Below, one piece after another: positions 1 through 6,662 of a stretch of 8,581 bases of DNA. Each line of letters opens with the position of its first letter. Position 1 is the stretch's first letter. This DNA is from Bacteroidales bacterium (lineage in GTDB: Bacteria > Bacteroidota > Bacteroidia > Bacteroidales > UBA1715). Location of the stretch: assembly GCA_017618935.1 (NCBI GenBank), contig JAFZTG010000183.1:1-8581 (forward strand), in the 5' to 3' direction. The notes beneath the pieces are model-generated. The model had not been told where the DNA came from. It made no database searches and was given only the letters and a program-made list of their open reading frames with translations. Made by a program: the position numbers and the translations under genes.

Positions 1-375
1 GACAGAAATAATCACCACAGCCACAAGCGAATAGTCGGGCTCCACAGGATTGATGATTTTCTTGACCGACTCAATCAGCGACGTGGCACCTGCGGCAAAC
101 ACCAGCCCAGCAATCAATATTGCGCTAAAATATTCGATTCTTCCATACCCGAACGGGTGATTCTTGTCGGGTTTGCGGTGCGCCAGCCGAATGCCAATAA
201 TAGTTATTACCGACGACAAAGCATCGCTTAAATTATTTACAGCATCAAGAAGAATGGCGATGGAGTTCGCCATTAAACCGACAAACGCCTTGAACGAGGC
301 CAAGAAAATGTTCGCCACAATACCGACCACGCTTGTTTGCGTGATTTGTTTTTCACGCGATGTAATCTTTCCCAT
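1..375 (-). CDS. Cation diffusion facilitator (CDF) family metal transporter, N-terminal part (runs off the left edge)
   Basis: Reading the minus strand from the ATG at 375-373 gives 125 codons open to the window edge, so the C-terminal half and stop are missing. CDF proteins are inner-membrane antiporters that export divalent cations (Zn, Fe, Mn, Co). Seen here: a short cytoplasmic start, hydrophobic TM1 (about residues 14-34), TM2 with the family signature DAVNNLSDALSS (residues 44-55), the cytoplasmic loop HRKPDKNHPFGYGRIEYFSA (HPFGYGR is a CDF hallmark), then TM3 and the start of TM4. The likely metal ligands in TM2 are N47 and D51 (NxxxD) rather than the HxxxD of zinc exporters, which hints at Mn or Fe; that is inference, because TM5 lies outside the window. 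It is divergent from the rest of the window. Family assignment is firm; substrate is open. Confidence 0.93.
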   Translation of the reverse strand, partial: MGKITSREKQITQTSVVGIVANIFLASFKAFVGLMANSIAILLDAVNNLSDALSSVITIIGIRLAHRKPDKNHPFGYGRIEYFSAILIAGLVFAAGATSLIESVKKIINPVEPDYSLVAVVIISV

Positions 376-387
376 AGTAAATTTTTT

Positions 388-395
388 CAAAGTTA
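388..395 (-). promoter_or_regulatory. Possible -7 element of the CDF gene promoter
   Basis: On the minus strand this reads TAACTTTG, an exact match to the Bacteroidota -7 consensus TAnnTTTG. It lies 12 bases upstream of the CDF ATG, so a start site about six bases further on would leave a leader of only a few bases. No TTTG/TTG lies at the expected distance of about 20; the nearest, at 411-409, is 13 bases away. This is therefore a weak call that could be chance in AT-rich DNA. Confidence 0.3.
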
Positions 396-418
396 GTTTT
401 TTTACGAACAATGCAGGA

Positions 419-447
419 TTGTTTTGAAAAAATTTTTCCTACCTTTA
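419..447 (+). promoter_or_regulatory. Candidate Bacteroidota-type promoter reading rightward into the 450-700 gap
   Basis: TTG at 419-421 and TACCTTTA at 440-447 are separated by 18 bases. The second box matches the consensus TAnnTTTG except for the last base. Transcription would begin near 453-456 and run toward the strong terminator at 661-697, with no convincing gene between. Spacing is slightly short of the usual 19-21. Confidence 0.4.
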
Positions 448-452
448 CCCCA

Positions 453-697
453 AGTTTACTTTCCGCATTTTCAAACTGCGGTTTCGTGGACTTGACATAG
501 AAAGGCGTTTATCTGACGCTTTGTTTTGACGATTCGGAATCTTGTACCTATTAAAAAATATAAATGGTAAAATTTATAAAACATCATAAGCTGCTGATAA
601 TCAGCGATATGTATGGGGGGGGGTAAATTACCCGTTTTCACTTGCAGATATTGTCTTTACGCGACTTTCCGCCATTGGTGCGGGGAGTCGCTTTTTT
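453..697 (+). ncRNA. Gene-free 369-base gap (376-744); candidate small RNA or decayed leader
   Basis: No convincing gene lies between 376 and 744. A promoter-like element ends at 447 and a strong terminator closes at 697, so a transcript of about 245 nt is possible. Structures in it: CCGCA/TGCGG (463-467 with 477-481); AAGGCGT/ACGCTTT (502-508 with 516-522) followed by GTTTT, which could itself terminate a shorter RNA; GCTGAT-a-ATCAGC (593-605); a G9 run (615-623); and GGGTAA-a-TTACCC (621-633). A 20-codon ORF begins at ATG 564 and stops just after the G run (624-626). I do not recognise a known RNA family such as 6S or tmRNA. It could equally be the debris of a lost gene that retained its terminator. 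Confidence 0.3.
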
Positions 698-699
698 GT
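661..699 (+). terminator. Strong intrinsic terminator
   Basis: The arms GCGACTTTCCGC (661-672) and GCGGGGAGTCGC (680-691) form a 12-bp helix that includes two T-G wobbles, with a 7-base loop and then TTTTTTGTT. It ends whatever is transcribed from the left. It lies about 50 bases before the lipoprotein ATG at 745, so that gene needs its own promoter, or this acts as an attenuator for it. Confidence 0.85.
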
Positions 700-744
700 T
701 GTATGGAATGAATTATATAATAATGTAAATTAAAAAATAGAACA

Positions 745-1248
745 ATGAAACAAGTAATTCAAATTCTTGGTGTGGGGATATGTTCCTCAATGTTGTTGAT
801 TGGTTGTGCATCATCAAAACCTACAAAAACAACCTACAGTTTTTCGGAGTATCGTGCGGTGCAAGCATCGCAGACAGTTGCAACAGCTCCGCTGATTGCG
901 GATTTGGTTGTGTCGGAAAAGCGGGTTAATTACGCTGAACGCATTAACACGGTGATTTCCGAAATGACTGCGTCAGAAGCGAAAGCACTTGCCGACAAAG
1001 AGAAGGAAACGGTGATTGCAAACGCTGTGAAAGCAAACAAGGCCGACGTGCTTGTCGCACCGATTATTGACATCCAAACCGACGCTAACGGTTATTTGGT
1101 GATTGAGGTTACTGGCTATCCCGCTTCGTACAAAAATTTTAGAAACGCCTCGAAAGACGATTTGTGGATTGTGGAGAAAAATTCGGCTCCAAAACAAGAC
1201 GAAAAGAAAGCCGCTGTGCCTATAGCATTGCCTGGCAAGAAAAAGTAA
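745..1248 (+). CDS. Small lipoprotein of unknown function
   Basis: 167 residues. The N-terminus is a lipoprotein signal peptide: K2, a hydrophobic core, and the lipobox LIGC ending at C21, the expected lipidated residue. Mature residues 22-167 form a small domain with no catalytic motif I recognise. Residues 53-100 are rich in E, K and A and probably helical; residues 101-135 include ADVLVAPIIDI, YLVIEVTGYP and ASYKNFRNA, an alpha-then-beta pattern. The VTGYPA-YKNFR stretch recalls a group of uncharacterised Bacteroidales lipoproteins, but I can name no family with certainty. The tail is Lys-rich (PGKKK). The start is supported by the signal peptide and an A-rich leader. A clear terminator follows at 1271-1298, so it is probably a single-gene unit, though read-through into the 1310 gene is possible. 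Confidence 0.88.
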   Translation: MKQVIQILGVGICSSMLLIGCASSKPTKTTYSFSEYRAVQASQTVATAPLIADLVVSEKRVNYAERINTVISEMTASEAKALADKEKETVIANAVKANKADVLVAPIIDIQTDANGYLVIEVTGYPASYKNFRNASKDDLWIVEKNSAPKQDEKKAAVPIALPGKKK

Positions 1249-1270
1249 TTGAAATATATTTTTTTATTGG

Positions 1271-1298
1271 GACACGGCTCGCTCCGTGTCTCTTTTTT
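1271..1298 (+). terminator. Intrinsic terminator between the small lipoprotein and the barrel gene
   Basis: A perfect 7-bp stem GACACGG/CCGTGTC (1271-1277 with 1284-1290) with a 6-base loop is followed by TCTTTTTT. The T-run ends only 11 bases before the ATG at 1310, leaving little room for a separate promoter for the next gene. Either partial read-through or a promoter within or ahead of this hairpin must serve the 1310-6306 pair. Confidence 0.8.
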
Positions 1299-1309
1299 CA
1301 TATTTGGTT

Positions 1310-2437
1310 ATGAAACGATTTATCCCTTTTTTGTTTGCGTTTGCTCTGTCCCCCACGTTTCTACACGCCCAAGGCGGACGGTCTGTAATAACTCCGACTG
1401 AATCATCACGCAGCGTGATTACAAACGATTCGAGTGAAGAGTCAAGTACCCCACTTTATCAGGGCGATGACGACAAACCGTTGTGGCAGAGAATTCAGGA
1501 AGAAAAAGAAGCACAGGAACGTGCCGAAAAAGAAAAAGCAGAGCAGGAACGACTTGAAAAAGAACGCCTTGCACGAGAAAAATTCGTTGCCGACAGTCTT
1601 GAACAAGTTCGTATAGCAAACGAAAAAGCGGAACTTGAACGGCAAAAAAAAGAAAAAGCCGAGCAGGAACGACTTGAAAAAGAGCGTCTTGCACGGGAGA
1701 AATTTGTTGCCGACAGTCTTGAACAGGTGCGCATATCCAACGAAAAAGCAGAACTTGAACGACAGAAAAAAGAAAAAGCCGAGCAGGAACGACTTGAAAA
1801 AGAACGACTGGCACGAGAAAAATTCGTTTCCGATAGTCTTGAACAAGTTCGTTTAGCAAACGAAAAAGCGGAACTGGAGCGACAGAGAAAATTGCAAGCA
1901 GAAGAAAAGGCCAAACAAAAAGCTGAATGGATTGCAACTATTCCAAAATCAAACTTCTTTTTGCTAAATGGAGCATATTCTTCTTGCCCGCAATATAGTT
2001 TTGGGCTGACCTACGGACACGTGAAACGGTTCGGTTGGTACGCCAACGTGATGAGCAATTTTGGATTCCGGTTCTCGGGAGAATACGAATCCGACGCCCA
2101 AGGTCGCATAAACGGAGAATATCCGTTTTATTCGGGAGCAAAAACATCGACTTATCTGTCGGCATCGGTAGGTGCGGTTGCCCGACTTCATATACCACTC
2201 TACCTTTATGGCGGAGCGGGCTACGGTTACCGTGGTGTGTTCTACGAACTTGCCTCGGGCGAATGGGCTTCGTGCAAGGCCGAAACCGCCTCGCAACACG
2301 GACTGCATTGGGAAGCGGGGCTGCTCTGCAACATAAAGGGCTTCGCTCTTTCGGGCGGAGTGTCGAGCGCCACAAACTTTGACGCAAATTTCTTTGAAGC
2401 AAAAATTGGTATTGGCTGTTTTATAAATAAAAAATAA
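1310..2437 (+). CDS. Secreted coiled-coil protein with C-terminal outer-membrane beta-barrel-like domain
   Basis: 375 residues from the ATG at 1310. The frame is open back to a GTG at 1286, but that codon lies in the terminator hairpin and would put eight residues before the signal peptide. Residues 1-21 are a Sec signal peptide ending LHAQ. Residues 24-28 and 34-38 repeat RSVIT. Residues about 60-211 are a charged coiled coil holding three 40-residue repeats (77-116, 117-156, 157-196; EQERLEKERLAREKF core). Residues about 212-375 are an alternating-hydrophobic, Gly/aromatic-rich domain (GLTYGHVKRFGWYANV, LYLYGGAGYGYRGVFYELA) ending IGIGCFINKK, typical of small outer-membrane barrels. Likely the barrel sits in the outer membrane with the coil in the periplasm. 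Its stop overlaps the next ATG, so it is translationally coupled to the large lipoprotein. I cannot name a family; structure is inferred from pattern. Confidence 0.88.
   Translation: MKRFIPFLFAFALSPTFLHAQGGRSVITPTESSRSVITNDSSEESSTPLYQGDDDKPLWQRIQEEKEAQERAEKEKAEQERLEKERLAREKFVADSLEQVRIANEKAELERQKKEKAEQERLEKERLAREKFVADSLEQVRISNEKAELERQKKEKAEQERLEKERLAREKFVSDSLEQVRLANEKAELERQRKLQAEEKAKQKAEWIATIPKSNFFLLNGAYSSCPQYSFGLTYGHVKRFGWYANVMSNFGFRFSGEYESDAQGRINGEYPFYSGAKTSTYLSASVGAVARLHIPLYLYGGAGYGYRGVFYELASGEWASCKAETASQHGLHWEAGLLCNIKGFALSGGVSSATNFDANFFEAKIGIGCFINKK
1538..1897 (+). repeat. Three tandem 120-base repeats encoding the coiled coil
   Basis: Three units of exactly 40 codons (1538-1657, 1658-1777, 1778-1897). 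By hand, units 1 and 2 differ at 13 codons of which only one changes the residue (Ala to Ser). The third unit degenerates at its end (RQRKLQ in place of RQKKEK). Forty residues is not a multiple of seven, so the heptad register must be interrupted once per unit, probably near the FVADSLEQV segment. The repeats offer scope for recombinational change in length. Confidence 0.92.
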
Positions 2438-5400
2438 TGAAGATACGCAGTATAATAGTTGCAATAATTGCCGTTGCCGCCATTGCGGTCGTCGGTTGCC
2501 AAAAAGACCCATTGGTTGATACTACGGAAATAACAACCAAACAAGTAACGTCAATAACAGGTTGGTCTGCCGTTTCGGGGGGTGAAATTACATCCGACGG
2601 AACACCAACTATTTCAAAACGAGGTGTGTGCTGGAGCACTTCGCCCGTACCGACCATTAACGACTACACCGTGACACACCATAACGGCGGATTGGGAAAA
2701 TTCTCGGTTACGATGGACGGTTTGTCAGAAAACACAACGTACTATGTACGCGCCTTTGCATGGAACAGCACGGGGGCAATCTACGGCGAGGAATATTCTT
2801 TTACAACGCCGTATAAGCCGATACTTTCAACTTTGGAAGCGGAAGAAGTAACAAGCGTTTCTGCTGTCTGCGGTGGCAACATAACCGACGACGGCAACGC
2901 CTCCATTACTCAACGTGGTCTTTGTTGGAGTACGCACGAAAATCCTACTATTGAAGATTCTACCTCGGTGGTTGACAGTGTAGGCATAGGTACTTTCAAA
3001 AGTGAAATGACAAAACTTACACCAGGAACTCTCTATTACGTGCGTGCATACGCTACAAACGTGGCAGGAACGGGTTACGGCGATGTACAACAATTCACCA
3101 CGCAAAACATTCCTGTGCTGAAAGCAACCGAATTTGCCAATGTAACCCAAGAAACGGTAGTTTGCAGCGGAAGCATACTCGATAATGCAGGTGCCGATGT
3201 TACCGAACAAGGGTTCTGTTGGAGCACAACACCGCAACCGACAATTGAAAATGAAAAAATCACCGCCACAGCAGAAAACGGTTTGGGAGATTTCTCCATA
3301 ACTATTTCGGGACTACAATGGGGAACGACATATTATGTCCGTTCGTATGCAACTAACTCGGTAGGTACTGCCTACGGCGACGAGACATCATTTACCACCT
3401 GGACGCTTCCTACCATTACAACAAATGCCACCACCAACGTAACCGATGTTTCGGTTGATTGCGGTGGAACTATTGTAAGTGATGGCGGTACAGATATAAC
3501 AGAAAAGGGCTTATGTTGGAACAATAGTGCAAATCCAACGATTGAGAACGAAAAACTAATTCTCAACGGCGAAGATTTCTCAGGAACGATAACAGGTTTG
3601 ACCGACGGCGTTATCTATTACGTACGTGCGTATGCCACTAACGCAGTTGGAACCATGTATGGCGAGGAACAAACATTCACCACATTGACCGTACCGACAG
3701 TGGAAACGTATAATGCCGAAAACGTGTCGTACACAACTGCCACGGCAAAAGCCAAAGTGATGGCCGACGGTGGCACAACCGTTACAGAACGAGGATTTTG
3801 CTACAGCACAAGTAACACAAACCCTACGTTGAGCGATAACAAAATTACCGTAGGAAACGAAATTGGCAATTTCAACTATAGTTTTACAGGCCTGACCGAC
3901 AACACAACATATTATATACGTTCATACGCCACCAATTCCATAGGAACTGCATACGGTAGTACGATAAACTTTACAACCACGGAAATAACCGCACCTACGG
4001 TAGCGGCAACAACGGCAACGAATGTGAGTTATACTTCGGTAACTTTGGGTGGGAATGTCACCAATGAAAACGGAGCAACCGTAACCGAACGTGGCGTTTG
4101 CTATGGCACAAGTGCCAATCCAACAATTAACGACAACAAAGTGACTGCCGAAAATGGAACAAGCACATTTACAGTTAGTGTTGCAAATTTAGCGGATGGC
4201 GTAACCTTCTATGCCCGTGCCTACGCCATAAATGAACGAGGGATCACCTACGGAGAAGCAGTTTCGTTTACAACTACAAAAATCACTGCTCCTACGGTAA
4301 CAACAACTGCGACTTCCAACGTTTCTTATACAACAGTTACTTTAGGCGGAAACGTAACTAATGCAAATGGAGCAACTGTAACCGAACGAGGTATTTGCTG
4401 GGGGACAAGCGCCAATCCGACTATTTCTTATAAAAAAGCTGTTGGTAATGGGACAGGTAGCTTTACTGCAAATATTACAGGACTCTCCGACGGAACAAAA
4501 TACTATGTAAAAGCATATGCGACAAACGAACGAGGAACTTCGTATGGCGAAGAAAAAACATTTACAACCACAAAAATTACGGCGCCAACAATAACAACAT
4601 CTGCTGCCTCAAATATTTCCTACACAACTGTTACTTTAGGAGGAACAGCAACTGCAGGCAACGGTTCTACAATTAAAGAACGAGGCATTTGTTGGAATAC
4701 AAGTACCAATCCGACAACTTCTAATAGCAAAAAAGCAGTTGGAAGTGGTACAGGTAACTTTACCGCAAATATTACAGGGCTCTCCGATGGCACAAAATAC
4801 TATGTGAAAGCATACGTAACATACGAAAAGGGAACAGTATATGGCGAAGAGAAGACCTTTACAACCACAAAAATCACCGCTCCGACGGTGACAACTACTG
4901 CTGCTTCAAATGTTTCTTACACAACAGTAACATTGGGGGGAAACGTGACCAAAGAAAATGGAGCAACCGTAACCGAACGTGGCGTTTGTTGGAGTACAAG
5001 CACCAATCCGACTATAAGCAATAGTAAAAAAGCCGTTGGAATCGGAGCAGGAGCTTTTACGACAGATTTAACTGAACTGAATGATGGAGTAACATATTAT
5101 GTCCGAGCGTATGCAACGAACTCTAAAGGAACATCATACGGAGAGGAAAAGACATTTACAACTACAAAAATTACTGCACCTACAGTAACGACAACCGCCG
5201 CAAGCAATGTCTCATACACTACGGTTACATTAGGCGGAAATGTGACAAAAGAAAACGGAGCAAGCGTAACGGAACGAGGCGTTTGTTGGAGTACAAGCAC
5301 GAATCCAAATGTAAGCAATAGTAAGAAAGCAGTTGGAAGTGGAACAGGTTCTTTTACGGTTAATATAACTGAATTAACAAATAACACGCAATATTATGTA

Positions 5401-6306
5401 CGCGCATATGCAAAAAACGAAAAAGGAATTAGTTATGGAAAAGTGTTTACTTTCACCACACTGACTCCTATCCAAAACGGTGCAATATGGACGGCTTTTT
5501 CTATCTCCGATACAAAAAAAGTTTATTTTTCGCAAGGGAACTTACAGTGTTATTTTACGAGAAGTGGTAACACTTGGCGTTTTGCTGAGCATCAATATGA
5601 AATAATAGGTACAGAAAATTCAAAAATAGAAAAATATGATAACTGGATTGATTTATTTGGCTGGGGTACAAGTGGTTATAAAAGGCCTCCATGGTATCGC
5701 TCTACAGAAGATGGGTATTATGGGAACAGTCATAACAACAATAGTTCTGATGATATAGCAGAAACTAATCATGATTGGGGTGTATATAATATAATTTCAA
5801 ATGGAGGAAATTCAGCAGGAATGTGGCGGACACTTACAATAACAGAATGGGATTATGTTATAAATGCTCGTAAAAATGCTTCTATAAAAAAAGGTGTTGC
5901 AACAGTTAATGGTGTAAACGGTTTGATTCTTTTGCCTGACAATTGGATATTGCCAGAAGGTGTTTCATTCACAAGTGGAGTAGCAGAAACTTATGGTAGT
6001 GACTATTCAACGGTGAATAATTATTCAGCATCGGATTGGGAAAAAATGGAATCTCACGGTGCAGTGTTCCTCCCCGCCGCAGGTATTCGTGGTAATGGAT
6101 TTTACGATGAATATGCGACAGATGTAGGTAGTGTAGATGTTAAGGGTGAATATTGGTCAAGTTCGTATATCTACAGTGACGCGGGTACTAGTACTTCTGT
6201 ATGGTATCAAGCTCAGACATTTGGATTCTCTAGTAGTAGTGTTGGATTAGGTCGGTTAAGACGACATTATGGTTTATCTGTCCGCTTAGTGAGAGATGTG
6301 GAATAA
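2437..6306 (+). CDS. Large probably surface-exposed lipoprotein: ten fibronectin-III-like modules and a C-terminal FISUMP/lectin-like domain
   Basis: 1289 residues. The ATG overlaps the preceding stop by one base (TAATG). The signal peptide ends in lipobox VVGC with C21; the mature start C-Q-K-D resembles the Bacteroidota lipoprotein export signal that sends lipoproteins to the cell surface. Residues about 28-1010 are ten modules (starts near 28, 128, 226, 325, 420, 520, 619, 717, 816, 915), each with a GxCW/GxCY motif, then YYVRAYATN..GT.YGE and FTT. Modules 6-10 are the most alike. Residues 1011-1289 form a different domain: VYFSQGNLQC, WRFAEHQYEIIG, WIDLFGWGTSGY, WRTLTITEWDYV, GLILLPDNW, GAVFLPAAGIRGNG, EYWSSS and final RRHYGLSVRLVRDV. 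This matches the widespread Bacteroidales FISUMP-type domain, believed to share a C-type-lectin/FGE-like fold. Likely a stalk-and-head adhesin or binding protein; ligand unknown. Confidence 0.92.
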   Translation: MKIRSIIVAIIAVAAIAVVGCQKDPLVDTTEITTKQVTSITGWSAVSGGEITSDGTPTISKRGVCWSTSPVPTINDYTVTHHNGGLGKFSVTMDGLSENTTYYVRAFAWNSTGAIYGEEYSFTTPYKPILSTLEAEEVTSVSAVCGGNITDDGNASITQRGLCWSTHENPTIEDSTSVVDSVGIGTFKSEMTKLTPGTLYYVRAYATNVAGTGYGDVQQFTTQNIPVLKATEFANVTQETVVCSGSILDNAGADVTEQGFCWSTTPQPTIENEKITATAENGLGDFSITISGLQWGTTYYVRSYATNSVGTAYGDETSFTTWTLPTITTNATTNVTDVSVDCGGTIVSDGGTDITEKGLCWNNSANPTIENEKLILNGEDFSGTITGLTDGVIYYVRAYATNAVGTMYGEEQTFTTLTVPTVETYNAENVSYTTATAKAKVMADGGTTVTERGFCYSTSNTNPTLSDNKITVGNEIGNFNYSFTGLTDNTTYYIRSYATNSIGTAYGSTINFTTTEITAPTVAATTATNVSYTSVTLGGNVTNENGATVTERGVCYGTSANPTINDNKVTAENGTSTFTVSVANLADGVTFYARAYAINERGITYGEAVSFTTTKITAPTVTTTATSNVSYTTVTLGGNVTNANGATVTERGICWGTSANPTISYKKAVGNGTGSFTANITGLSDGTKYYVKAYATNERGTSYGEEKTFTTTKITAPTITTSAASNISYTTVTLGGTATAGNGSTIKERGICWNTSTNPTTSNSKKAVGSGTGNFTANITGLSDGTKYYVKAYVTYEKGTVYGEEKTFTTTKITAPTVTTTAASNVSYTTVTLGGNVTKENGATVTERGVCWSTSTNPTISNSKKAVGIGAGAFTTDLTELNDGVTYYVRAYATNSKGTSYGEEKTFTTTKITAPTVTTTAASNVSYTTVTLGGNVTKENGASVTERGVCWSTSTNPNVSNSKKAVGSGTGSFTVNITELTNNTQYYVRAYAKNEKGISYGKVFTFTTLTPIQNGAIWTAFSISDTKKVYFSQGNLQCYFTRSGNTWRFAEHQYEIIGTENSKIEKYDNWIDLFGWGTSGYKRPPWYRSTEDGYYGNSHNNNSSDDIAETNHDWGVYNIISNGGNSAGMWRTLTITEWDYVINARKNASIKKGVATVNGVNGLILLPDNWILPEGVSFTSGVAETYGSDYSTVNNYSASDWEKMESHGAVFLPAAGIRGNGFYDEYATDVGSVDVKGEYWSSSYIYSDAGTSTSVWYQAQTFGFSSSSVGLGRLRRHYGLSVRLVRDVE
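2518..5466 (+). repeat. Ten tandem fibronectin-III-like modules of about 98 codons
   Basis: Module lengths by hand are 98, 99, 95, 100, 99, 98, 99, 99 and 96 residues for modules 2-10; the first directly follows the lipoprotein signal. Modules 6-10 share the linker TTKITAPT and are near identical in their first 40 residues, whereas modules 1-4 have diverged linkers (PYKPI, QNIPV, WTLPT, LTVPT). This suggests growth of the array by duplication of units toward its C-terminal half. Despite protein identity the DNA of modules 9 and 10 differs at most synonymous positions. Confidence 0.92.
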
Positions 6307-6335
6307 CCATATTTGCCGAACAAAGATGAAAGAAA

Positions 6336-6355
6336 ATGGCAGATTGGGGTGCCAT
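6336..6355. repeat. Small inverted repeat after the large lipoprotein gene
   Basis: ATGGCA (6336-6341) and TGCCAT (6350-6355) are perfect inverted copies around an 8-base loop, 30 bases after the stop. No T-run follows at once (CGAGAGGGATTTT), so it is at best a weak terminator or an RNA-stabilising 3' hairpin. Confidence 0.3.
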
Positions 6356-6380
6356 CGAGAGGGATTTTAAAGGATAATAA

Positions 6381-6655
6381 ATGTTGAATTATAAAAATAT
6401 TAAGTTACGAGTTTTGAAACATATAAAACGATTAACGAGGTAAAAGAATTGTTTACTGTTGATATAATTACACGAGAAGGAGAACTTTTGCGAAAAATAG
6501 GAGAATTATCTTCTCTAAAAGAAAATCTCTGTATTCAAGCATATTTAGAGGAGAACAATAAAACCAATGACCTAGAAAATCATTTTATCCCCTTAAAACT
6601 CAATTTGAAAGAAGAACTATTTGATCGAATCAAACAAAAAAGAAACTTTAAATAA
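6381..6655 (+). pseudogene. Short ORF of unknown function, apparently frameshifted near its start
   Basis: An ATG at 6381 opens MLNYKNIKLRVLKHIKRLTR and stops at 6441-6443. The overlapping next frame is open from 6404 to 6655 and reads SFETYKTINEVKELFTVDII..., a charged, helical protein ending RIKQKRNFK. Its only early initiator is a TTG at 6449, giving 68 residues. Joining the two frames around 6404-6415 would give one continuous protein of about 90 residues beginning with the ATG, so a single-base indel is the simplest explanation. I do not recognise a family; the opening faintly recalls N-termini of Bacteroidota mobile-element replication proteins, too weakly to assign. It ends 7 bases before the next gene, with which it may be co-transcribed. 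It could alternatively be an intact 68-residue gene using TTG. Confidence 0.4.
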
Positions 6656-6662
6656 TATAAAA

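Noticed and set aside
164..427. Plus-strand 87-residue frame opposite the CDF gene
   Set aside because: The minus strand encodes an unmistakable CDF protein over 1-375, so this is a shadow frame.
1286..1309. GTG at 1286 as start of the barrel protein
   Set aside because: It lies in the terminator stem and would place eight residues before a standard signal peptide; ATG 1310 fits better.
1419..1937. Long minus-strand frames opposite the coiled-coil repeats (172, 134 and 139 residues)
   Set aside because: They arise from the low-complexity repeat DNA being open in several frames. They show Phe/Leu/Ser repetition without a signal, domain or start context.
1938..2544. Minus-strand and alternative-frame ORFs over the barrel domain and the start of the large lipoprotein
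   Set aside because: Arg/Cys-rich shadow translations of a well-supported gene pair.
2518..5466. CRISPR-like array
   Set aside because: The periodicity of about 295 bases is coding, in frame and protein-conserved; there are no short direct repeats with unique spacers.
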